From an uncultured Fretibacterium sp. (GTDB lineage: Bacteria > Synergistota > Synergistia > Synergistales > Aminobacteriaceae), in NCBI RefSeq assembly GCF_938040765.1, contig NZ_CALIAA010000221.1, positions 1 through 9,320 on the forward strand: DNA of 9,320 bases, in the 5' to 3' direction. Within the stretch, counting starts at the first letter, position 1. Each line of letters opens with the position of its first letter. A program made the translations under genes and the position numbers. The notes beneath the pieces were generated by a model. It did not search any database and was not told the DNA's origin. It saw nothing but the letters and a program-made list of their open reading frames with translations. This document shows positions 1-5,082 of this stretch, piece by piece.

Positions 1-5
1 ATGAA

Positions 6-278
6 ATGACCGAATACCTATGGAAGGGACTTTATGAGGCACATGCAAAGGCATTAGGAGACTTGTTGAGCCTTTATCGTAAAATTGAAAGATGGTGGAT
101 CAACGAAATAGAAATACCAATCGCTGGTGATGAAGTTCCTAACGGTTATAACTCTGATACTGTAATCAGCGGAATCCTTCTTACTTTCGATATGATGATC
201 GATGTGTTGTACAACGGCAAATCGGAAGAATACTTGAAAATGATCCGTGATCTTCAGATGACAGACAAAGGGATTTGA
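6..278 (+). CDS. Small hypothetical protein (90 aa), AT-rich left-end gene
   Basis: I do not recognise this 90-residue protein. It looks like a real soluble protein rather than a chance frame: it is rich in Glu, Lys, Ile, Tyr and Trp, has an amphipathic N-terminal half with a KIERWW motif near residues 26-31, and has a hydrophobic helix-like stretch near residues 55-68 (ISGILLTFDMMIDVL) too polar to be a clear membrane span. The start overlaps the end of another frame: bases 1-9 read ATG AAA TGA, so an upstream gene may end at 9 with an ATGA overlap, suggesting translational coupling to a gene outside the window. It is clearly more AT-rich than the genes after 1860. Its last codons lie just before an IS30-type remnant (289-453), so the C-terminus may be native or altered by that insertion. 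No function is proposed. Confidence 0.45.
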   Translation: MTEYLWKGLYEAHAKALGDLLSLYRKIERWWINEIEIPIAGDEVPNGYNSDTVISGILLTFDMMIDVLYNGKSEEYLKMIRDLQMTDKGI

Positions 279-288
279 ACGACGATGG

Positions 289-453
289 CTAGACTGTCAA
301 GCTAAATGCAACAGGCAAATTGAACAAAGCCTCATTAGGGGTACGAAAGCCGAGACATTTTCTGGGACGGTTGTTCAGGCGTTCCACAATCCGCAAAACA
401 TCGTCGTTCCGAACCTCTCGGAAGTCGATCCCCTTGGGCAGATAGCGCGCGAA
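289..453 (-). pseudogene. C-terminal remnant of an IS30-family transposase
   Basis: Read on the minus strand, this stretch encodes the C-terminal end of an IS30-family transposase: YLPKGIDF, then a DDVLRIVERLNNRPRKCLGF segment, then RTPNEALFNLPVAF, ending in a stop at 291-289. The NNRPRKxLGFxTPxE block is the family hallmark at the end of the DDE domain, where the last catalytic acidic residue lies close by. Only about 55 codons remain. Going upstream in the transposase, family similarity ends near 453 and the frame reaches a stop at about 529-531. The N-terminal helix-turn-helix and the rest of the catalytic domain are absent, so this cannot be an active element. No inverted terminal repeat could be assigned. 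The antisense (+) frame is also open here, but only because it is in exact codon register with the transposase. Confidence 0.85.
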
Positions 454-642
454 TTTGATTTTTTGATAAAGTGCCTGAAGCAGTTGCGCGATGAGAAATA
501 TTTTGAGTCGGTGTACCCGGAAAGGATCTTAATTAATTTTGAAGTCTGGGAATATTATAACGAGGATGAGATGATGCGTATTTTCGAGGAACTAAACACA
601 AAGGAAGAGGCAAAATTATTCTCTCGGTTTTTGTACGGCTAG
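454..642 (+). pseudogene. 3' remnant of an unrecognised gene, truncated at the IS30 junction
   Basis: A plus-strand frame with a natural-looking protein composition runs from the IS30 break to TAG at 640-642, about 62 codons. It includes KCLKQLRDEKYF, PERILINFEVWEYYNEDEMM and FEELNTKEEAKLFSRFLYG. The charged, Lys/Glu/Tyr-rich make-up and AT-rich codons match the gene at 6-278. No in-frame ATG with a ribosome site precedes it; the only ATGs in frame are the pair near residue 40 of the fragment. Upstream, the same frame merely runs antisense through the transposase stub. I therefore read it as the tail of a gene whose front was removed by the IS30 insertion or a later deletion. An intact small gene with a TTG start near 463 is possible but less likely. 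Confidence 0.35.
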
Positions 643-838
643 AACTTCCCCAATACATCGTACAGACAGCAAATCTTGAGATTTCGGTAACTTGACAATG
701 GAATAGAGTTGCAGCTCCAAGGCAACGAACGGCGGCATGCGTAACCCCAATCTGTTTGGGTATAGTGGTCCCCAACTAGAGGACCACTATAAATCCAGCT
801 TCCTTTACGACCTCCGCAGTCCGATTGGATCATCGACA
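643..838. other. Intergenic gap without a convincing gene
   Basis: This gap separates the truncated plus-strand remnant from the end of the minus-strand NifX-type gene. The ORFs that cross it are short, overlap each other and have no family resemblance. A TTGACA hexamer lies at 692-697 but no matching -10 follows at usual spacing. The one clear structure is the inverted repeat at 761-791. Both flanking genes end towards this gap, so a transcription terminator would be expected here. Confidence 0.5.
761..791. repeat. Perfect 11-bp inverted repeat with 9-nt loop
   Basis: TATAGTGGTCC at 761-771 is exactly matched by GGACCACTATA at 781-791, with a 9-nt loop (CCAACTAGA). It sits between two convergent coding regions, the position expected of a bidirectional terminator, but no T-tract follows on either strand. 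Other readings are an operator or an abutted pair of insertion-sequence ends. The perfect arms are visible; the role is inference. Confidence 0.75.
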
Positions 839-1276
839 TCAATTTCCGTGGCCGTGATGCCCCGCACAATGGCCATGCCCACACTCACCGCTGTGGTGTT
901 CATTGTGATGGCCGCAGTCGTGGTCGTCGCCGTGATCGTGGTCATGATGGTCGCAGCGGGCATCCGGGTCATAAGCGAGGTTTCCTTCGGCAAGGGCCTT
1001 CGCCGCAGCGTCTGCCGATCCCTGAACGCCGGCATAGAACTCGATGCCTGCATCTGAGAGAGCCGTCTGCGCTCCCATGCCGATGCCACCGCAGATCAGA
1101 GCATCCACCTTCTCCGCCTGCAGAAATCCTACAAGCGCACCGTGGCCGCTTCCGTTTGTATCCACGATCCGCTCAGCGATGATTCTGTTTTCTTCCACAT
1201 CATATAACTTGAACCGCTCGGAATGACCAAAATGCTGAAAAACCTCTCCGTTTTCATAAGTTACCGCTATTCTCAT
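839..1276 (-). CDS. NifX/NifB-type iron-molybdenum cofactor-binding protein with His/Cys-rich tail
   Basis: This 145-residue protein belongs to the dinitrogenase iron-molybdenum cofactor-binding family (Pfam Nitro_FeMo-Co; NifX, NafY and the C-terminal part of NifB). Visible hallmarks are the N-terminal MRIAVTYENGEVFQHFGHSE with the conserved HFGHS, and ALICGGIGMGAQTALSDAGI at residues 59-78. Family members bind iron-sulfur or Fe-Mo clusters, and many stand-alone copies occur in non-nitrogen-fixing anaerobes with unknown roles. The tail (residues 108-145) carries 14 His and 4 Cys in 38 residues, which suggests strong divalent-metal binding. I chose ATG at 1276-1274 because GGAGAAAGGA at 1295-1286 gives a 9-nt spacing and the family fold starts there. 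The frame stays open upstream into the DUF134 fragment, so a fusion is possible. No nitrogenase genes are nearby, so a role in nitrogen fixation should not be assumed. Confidence 0.9.
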   Translation of the reverse strand: MRIAVTYENGEVFQHFGHSERFKLYDVEENRIIAERIVDTNGSGHGALVGFLQAEKVDALICGGIGMGAQTALSDAGIEFYAGVQGSADAAAKALAEGNLAYDPDARCDHHDHDHGDDHDCGHHNEHHSGECGHGHCAGHHGHGN

Positions 1277-1563
1277 CGTCCTTGATCCTTTCTCCATAAA
1301 CTCTTGATGGATCTCGACCGGTTCGAACTCGCAACAGCCGCCTGTGATGAGCAACCGTTTGCCGTGAACGAGGACATCTGCTATTTTCTTCCTTGCGCTG
1401 TCGTGAATCGCCGTAATCGTAGTGCAGGCGATAGGCATTCTGGCACGTGAGTCCTTCGCCATTCAGAAGTCGTAATGCTTTCGACGGCGGTCACATCGTC
1501 AGGCGAGGAGCTGCGATAGACCGGCAGCCGCTCTATTTTAGGGCGCCTGACAGGTCTTGGCAT
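1277..1563 (-). pseudogene. DUF134 (UPF0251)-type DNA-binding protein gene, broken by frameshifts
   Basis: The start MPRPVRRPKIERLPVYRS (from ATG at 1563) matches the typical N-terminus of DUF134/UPF0251 proteins, small predicted helix-turn-helix regulators. The rest of the family pattern is spread over the other two frames. NGEGLT reads at 1463-1446 in a second frame, and ARMPIACTTITAIHDSARKK followed by IADVLVHGKRLLITGG reads in a third frame ending just before the NifX-type gene. The usual acidic DEYEAIRLID-like segment between them is missing. At least two frameshifts plus a small deletion are therefore needed to explain it. The first frame runs into a stop at 1383-1381. AAGGAG at 1574-1569 supports the 1563 start (5-nt spacing) over the ATG at 1566 (2-nt). 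DUF134 genes commonly sit beside or are fused to NifX-type domains, which fits. Sequencing error is an alternative to true decay. Confidence 0.75.
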
Positions 1564-1594
1564 CATCTCTCCTTTCTGACATTTGTCGATTACT

Positions 1595-1623
1595 ATTATA
1601 CTCGCGTTGATGATTTTTTGTGA
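1595..1623 (-). promoter_or_regulatory. Predicted sigma-70 promoter for the DUF134/NifX-type locus
   Basis: On the minus strand a perfect TATAAT lies at 1600-1595, about 30 bases before the DUF134 ATG and followed by a good Shine-Dalgarno. The hexamer at 17-bp spacing (TCACAA, 1623-1618) is a poor -35 match. The promoter call rests on the -10 and its position. Confidence 0.5.
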
Positions 1624-1747
1624 TGTCCCCTGTCATAGCCGCGGCGCCGGGGGGCTTTCAAGTCCACTGCATACGCTACAAAATCAGATTGTCGGGGGCA
1701 ACCGCCGAAGCGTCACTCTCAAAAGCGTTTTTGGAGGGAGCGGCTTA

Positions 1748-1783
1748 CGATACGTTATCGATGACTGTCCCTTACGCTATAAT
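1748..1783 (+). promoter_or_regulatory. Predicted promoter of the amidohydrolase-glycogen block, with overlapping small inverted repeat
   Basis: A perfect TATAAT lies at 1778-1783, 79 bases before the amidohydrolase ATG. The hexamer at 17-bp spacing, TTATCG (1755-1760), is a weak -35. CGATA-CGT-TATCG (1748-1760) forms a 5-bp inverted repeat covering that -35, so an operator is conceivable. The promoter faces away from the DUF134/NifX promoter, making 1600-1780 a divergent control region. Confidence 0.5.
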
Positions 1784-1845
1784 GAAGCGATTCCCCCAGC
1801 GTTCACAACGGCTCCCCGACCGGGGACGGGAAAATAACGAAATTC

Positions 1846-1852
1846 AAGGAGG
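1846..1852 (+). promoter_or_regulatory. Strong ribosome binding site deciding the amidohydrolase start
   Basis: AAGGAGG lies 10 bases upstream of ATG at 1863. Together with the TATAAT at 1778 inside the upstream-extended frame, it argues against the longer reading that begins at 1620. Confidence 0.8.
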
Positions 1853-1862
1853 CAGGGTTCTG

Positions 1863-3482
1863 ATGCCCCATGCAGAACAAACGGCGCTGATCAACGGGCG
1901 CATCCATACCCCCATGGGGATGGCGGAGGCGCTCCTTATCGAGGCGGGGCGCATCGCGGCCATCGGAACGACGGCGACCATAGGGCTCCGCTGCGACACG
2001 AAGCTGATCGACCTCAAGGGTCGCTCCGTCTTCCCCGGCTTCAGCGATTCTCACGCTCATTTTCTGGCCTGGGCGCAGTCTCAGGAGGCGATCCGTCTGG
2101 GGGACTGCCGCTCCACGGACAATCTTCGCGGAATCCTCGAAGCCTACGCGGACGAGCATCCCGCCCCTCTTGGCGGATGGTACCAGGGGCACGGCTGGAA
2201 TCACGTCCTGATGGACAACGTCATGCCCACCCGGCACGACCTCGACGCCGTCGTCCCCGACATTCCCGTCTATCTGAGGCGCGTCTGCGGGCACGTCGCC
2301 GTCGTGAACACGGCCGCGCTGAAGGCCGCGGGCATCACCGGGAACACCCGCGTCGAGGCCGGCGTGATCGAGCTCGGCGAGGACGGGGAGCCGAACGGGA
2401 TCCTCAAGGAAAACGCCCTGAACCTGATCGCCCGATGCATCCCCGCCCTGGAGGACGCGGACCTGACGCGCCTGCTTCGGAAGTACGGCCCCCAGGCCGC
2501 GGGCTACGGCCTGACGGAGATCCACTCCGACGACCTCTCGATGTTCGGGTTCGACTTTCGAAGGTCGCAGGAGTTCTTCCTGGACGCCGCCCGGAGCGGA
2601 GACCTTCCCTTCCGCCTCCGTCGCCAGCTTCTTCTGCCGAACATGGATTTGCTTCAGGGCTTTCTGTCCGAGGGCTGGAGGAGCGGCGACGGGATCCCGC
2701 TGTGCCAGATCGGCCCGCTGAAGCTCCTCAGCGACGGCTCCCTCGGGGGCCGGACCGCGTTTTTGAGGGAGGATTACGCCGACTCCCCCGGCGAGCGGGG
2801 CACGGCGCTTTTCGAGCAGGGCGAGCTGGACGACCTGATCCTCACCGCGCATCTCTCCGGGATGCAGGTTGCGGTGCACGCCATCGGAGACGGCGCGCTC
2901 GACATGTGCCTGAACGCCTTCGAGCGCGCCATGAAGCAGCGGCCCATGGTCACGCGCCACCTGATTGTCCACGCCCAGACGGCGGACGACGCGCAGCTCG
3001 ATCGGATGAGGGACCTCCGACTGGGAGCGGCCATCCAGCCCTGCTTCGTCCCGTCCGACAGGACCATGGCCCTGGAACGGCTGGGGAAGGCGCGCGCCGA
3101 GGCGGGTTATCGCTGGCGCTCCATGATGCGCAAAGGGATCGTGCTCTCCTCCGGCTCCGACGCCCCCATCGAAAGCCTGCGCCCGATGCTGGGAATCCAT
3201 GCGGCCGTGACCCGGACCGCCCCGAACGGGGGGCCGGAGGATGGATGGGTCCCGGAGGAGCGCCTTTCCGTGGCCGAGGCCATCGGTACCTATACCTGGA
3301 ACGGCGCATGGAACGGGCACAACGAGAGGCGCCGTGGCGAGATAGCCCCGGGCCGCGACGCGGACCTCGTCGTCCTCGAACGGGATCCCTTCCTGGCGCC
3401 GGCACGGGAGCTGGCCGACATCGGCGTCGCCATGACCCTGTGCGGGGGCCGCATCACCCACGCCGTTCCGGAGCTCGCATGA
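1863..3482 (+). CDS. YtcJ-type metal-dependent amidohydrolase
   Basis: This 539-residue protein matches the Amidohydro_3/YtcJ group of the amidohydrolase superfamily in length and motif order. It has an N-terminal beta-sandwich segment (INGRIHT, IDLKGRSVFPGF) and the metal-binding SHAH (His64, His66). These are followed by GPLKLLSDGSLGGRTAFL with Lys287, the candidate bridging carboxy-lysine. Next come VHAIGDGAL (His339), IVHAQ (His370), SSGSDAPIES (Asp433), and the C-terminal GEIAPGRDADLVVLERDP typical of the superfamily. All expected metal ligands are present, so it should be active as a cytosolic hydrolase of an amide, urea or similar bond; the substrate of this group is usually unknown. 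No signal peptide is seen. Its TGA overlaps the malQ ATG as ATGA, so the two are translationally coupled, an unexpected pairing since nothing in the protein suggests a sugar substrate. The start at 1863 is set by AAGGAGG. Confidence 0.9.
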   Translation: MPHAEQTALINGRIHTPMGMAEALLIEAGRIAAIGTTATIGLRCDTKLIDLKGRSVFPGFSDSHAHFLAWAQSQEAIRLGDCRSTDNLRGILEAYADEHPAPLGGWYQGHGWNHVLMDNVMPTRHDLDAVVPDIPVYLRRVCGHVAVVNTAALKAAGITGNTRVEAGVIELGEDGEPNGILKENALNLIARCIPALEDADLTRLLRKYGPQAAGYGLTEIHSDDLSMFGFDFRRSQEFFLDAARSGDLPFRLRRQLLLPNMDLLQGFLSEGWRSGDGIPLCQIGPLKLLSDGSLGGRTAFLREDYADSPGERGTALFEQGELDDLILTAHLSGMQVAVHAIGDGALDMCLNAFERAMKQRPMVTRHLIVHAQTADDAQLDRMRDLRLGAAIQPCFVPSDRTMALERLGKARAEAGYRWRSMMRKGIVLSSGSDAPIESLRPMLGIHAAVTRTAPNGGPEDGWVPEERLSVAEAIGTYTWNGAWNGHNERRRGEIAPGRDADLVVLERDPFLAPARELADIGVAMTLCGGRITHAVPELA

Positions 3483-4975
3483 GCCGCCCCCGAAGGAGCG
3501 GCATTCTGCTCCCCCTCTTCGCCCTCCCCTCCCGCTACGGCATCGGAGACATGGGCCCGGAGGCCCGGAGGTTCGCCGATTTTCTGAGGGACGCGGCCCA
3601 GACGGTCTGGCAGGTCCTGCCCCTGACCGCCATCGACGGTGGCTGCGGCAACTCCCCCTACAGCCCCACGTCCGCGTTCGCGGGCAACCCCCTGCTGATC
3701 AGCCCCGAGGCGCTGGCCGACTCGGGGCTGATCGACGAGGCGGACCTGGCCGATGCGCCCGCCTTCGACGACGCCCGGGTGGACTACGACCGCGTGCGCG
3801 CCTTCAAGGACGTCCTGCTGCGCCGGGCGTGGTCGAACTTCAAGCGAGCGGGGGCCCGTTCGAGGTACGAGCGTTTCTTCGCCGACAACCGCCATTGGCT
3901 GGAGGGCTACAGTTTCTTCGCCGCCATCAAGGGGTGCCGCGGCGGCCAGCCCTGGTACGAATGGCCCGAGGACCTGAAGTTCCGCCGTCACGAAGCGCTC
4001 CACCGCACCTGGATGGAGATGGCCGACGAGATCGAGTTTCACCGCTTCGTCCAGTTCCTCTTCTCCTCCCAGATGGGCGCGCTCCGTTCCCGTCTCTCGG
4101 ACCTGGGGATCTGCCTGGTCGGGGACGTCCCAGTCTACGTCACCCGTGACTGCGCCGACGTCTGGCTGCACCCCCATCTGTTCGAGCTGGACGAGGCGCT
4201 GGCCCCCGTCTCCGTGGCGGGGGTGCCGCCGGACTACTTCAGCGCGACGGGGCAGCTCTGGGGGAATCCCCTCTACAACTGGGACGCCATGCTGGCGGAG
4301 GACTTCCGCTGGTGGATGGAGCGTCTGCGGCATCTTTTGACCTTTTTCGACCGCGTCCGCATCGACCACTTCCGGGGGCTCGTCGGCTACTGGTCGCTGC
4401 CCGCCGACGCGAGGACCGCAGAGGTCGGCCTCTGGCGGAGCGCGCCCCACGAGCACTTCTTCGAGGCCCTTTGCCGGAACTTCCCGACCCTGCCCTTCTG
4501 GGCGGAGAACCTGGGCATTCTCACCCCCGAGATCGAGGCCCTGCGCCGCAGCCTGGGCCTGCCGGGAATGCTGGTGCTTCACTTCGCCTTCGGCGATCCC
4601 GCCCGCAACCCCTACGCCCCGCACAACCACACGCCGGTCAACGTCATCTACACGGGGACCCACGACAACAACACGTCGTTGGGCTGGTTCGTGGAGGACG
4701 CCTCCTCCGAGGAGATCACCAACCTCTCCCGTTACCTCGGGCGCGAGGTGAACCGCCGCACGGCGGCGGGGGAGATGGTGCGCATGGCCATGAGCTCCGT
4801 CGCGGAGACCGCCGTCGTGCCGATGCAGGACCATCTGGAACTGGGGGCCTCCTGCCGGATCAACATCCCCTCCACGCCCACCGGGAACTGGGCCTGGCGC
4901 ATGATGCCCGGCCAGGCCGATGAGCGGCTGGCTTCGTGCCTGAGGGAGCTTACGGAGCTCTACGGCAGGGCATGA
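3479..4975 (+). CDS. malQ: 4-alpha-glucanotransferase (amylomaltase)
   Basis: MalQ (GH77) transfers segments of alpha-1,4-glucan between chains, turning short maltodextrins into longer ones plus glucose. At 498 residues it has the usual length of the compact Thermus-like amylomaltases. Visible motifs are LPSRYGIGDMG (16-26), QVLPL (45-49), SPYSPTSAFAGNPLLI (59-74) and LVGDVPVYV (213-221). The catalytic residues are Asp296 in RIDHFRG as the nucleophile, Glu343 in FWAENLG as acid/base, and Asp396 in TGTHDNN as the transition-state residue. The C-terminus carries MQDHLELG and STPTGNWAWR (465-474). Nothing appears to be missing. The ATG overlaps the amidohydrolase stop (ATGA), which fixes the start, and the 5'-end motifs begin within ten residues of it. 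Lying ahead of the phosphorylase and glgA, it probably supplies or recycles chains during glycogen breakdown. Confidence 0.97.
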   Translation: MSRPRRSGILLPLFALPSRYGIGDMGPEARRFADFLRDAAQTVWQVLPLTAIDGGCGNSPYSPTSAFAGNPLLISPEALADSGLIDEADLADAPAFDDARVDYDRVRAFKDVLLRRAWSNFKRAGARSRYERFFADNRHWLEGYSFFAAIKGCRGGQPWYEWPEDLKFRRHEALHRTWMEMADEIEFHRFVQFLFSSQMGALRSRLSDLGICLVGDVPVYVTRDCADVWLHPHLFELDEALAPVSVAGVPPDYFSATGQLWGNPLYNWDAMLAEDFRWWMERLRHLLTFFDRVRIDHFRGLVGYWSLPADARTAEVGLWRSAPHEHFFEALCRNFPTLPFWAENLGILTPEIEALRRSLGLPGMLVLHFAFGDPARNPYAPHNHTPVNVIYTGTHDNNTSLGWFVEDASSEEITNLSRYLGREVNRRTAAGEMVRMAMSSVAETAVVPMQDHLELGASCRINIPSTPTGNWAWRMMPGQADERLASCLRELTELYGRA

Positions 4976-4977
4976 CG

Positions 4978-4995
4978 CGATCGGGCCTCCGATCG
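4978..4995. repeat. 7-bp hairpin just after the malQ stop
   Basis: CGATCGG (4978-4984) and CCGATCG (4989-4995) are perfect inverted arms around a 4-nt loop, starting 2 bases after the malQ TGA. No T-tract follows, so it is not a standard intrinsic terminator. It could protect the mRNA 3' end or attenuate read-through to the phosphorylase gene. Confidence 0.6.
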
Positions 4996-5028
4996 GGCGC
5001 CTCCCGCCCCCAAAGGGCAAATCTGTGA

Positions 5029-5071
5029 GATAATTCAATCAGAGGCTCGACGGGCCGCAACCGGAAAGGAG
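5029..5071 (+). promoter_or_regulatory. Possible -10 element and ribosome binding site before the phosphorylase
   Basis: GATAAT at 5029-5034 lies in a short AT-richer patch in otherwise GC-rich DNA, without a recognisable -35 at 17 bp. AAAGGAG at 5065-5071 gives an 11-nt spacing to the ATG at 5083. The ribosome site is credible; the promoter is tentative. Confidence 0.35.
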
Positions 5072-5082
5072 CATCACCGACT

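Noticed and set aside
250..453. Plus-strand open frame through the IS30 stub, continuous with the remnant at 454-642
   Set aside because: It runs in exact codon register antisense to recognisable transposase residues, so it is a shadow up to the break.
692..720. TTGACA at 692-697 as a promoter
   Set aside because: No -10-like hexamer follows at 16-18 bp and no gene starts downstream on the plus strand.
737..1057. Plus-strand ORF with a Val/Met-rich membrane-like stretch
   Set aside because: The hydrophobic run is the antisense of the His/Asp-rich tail of the NifX-type gene, where His codons read as Val or Met on the other strand. No ribosome site or homology supports it.
1620..1862. 81-residue N-terminal extension of the amidohydrolase
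   Set aside because: The extension contains the predicted TATAAT promoter, has no family similarity, and is followed by a strong AAGGAGG correctly placed for ATG at 1863.
2177..3478. Long upstream extension of the malQ frame
   Set aside because: It is an Arg/Pro-rich out-of-frame reading of the amidohydrolase gene; MalQ family similarity starts right at the ATG at 3479.
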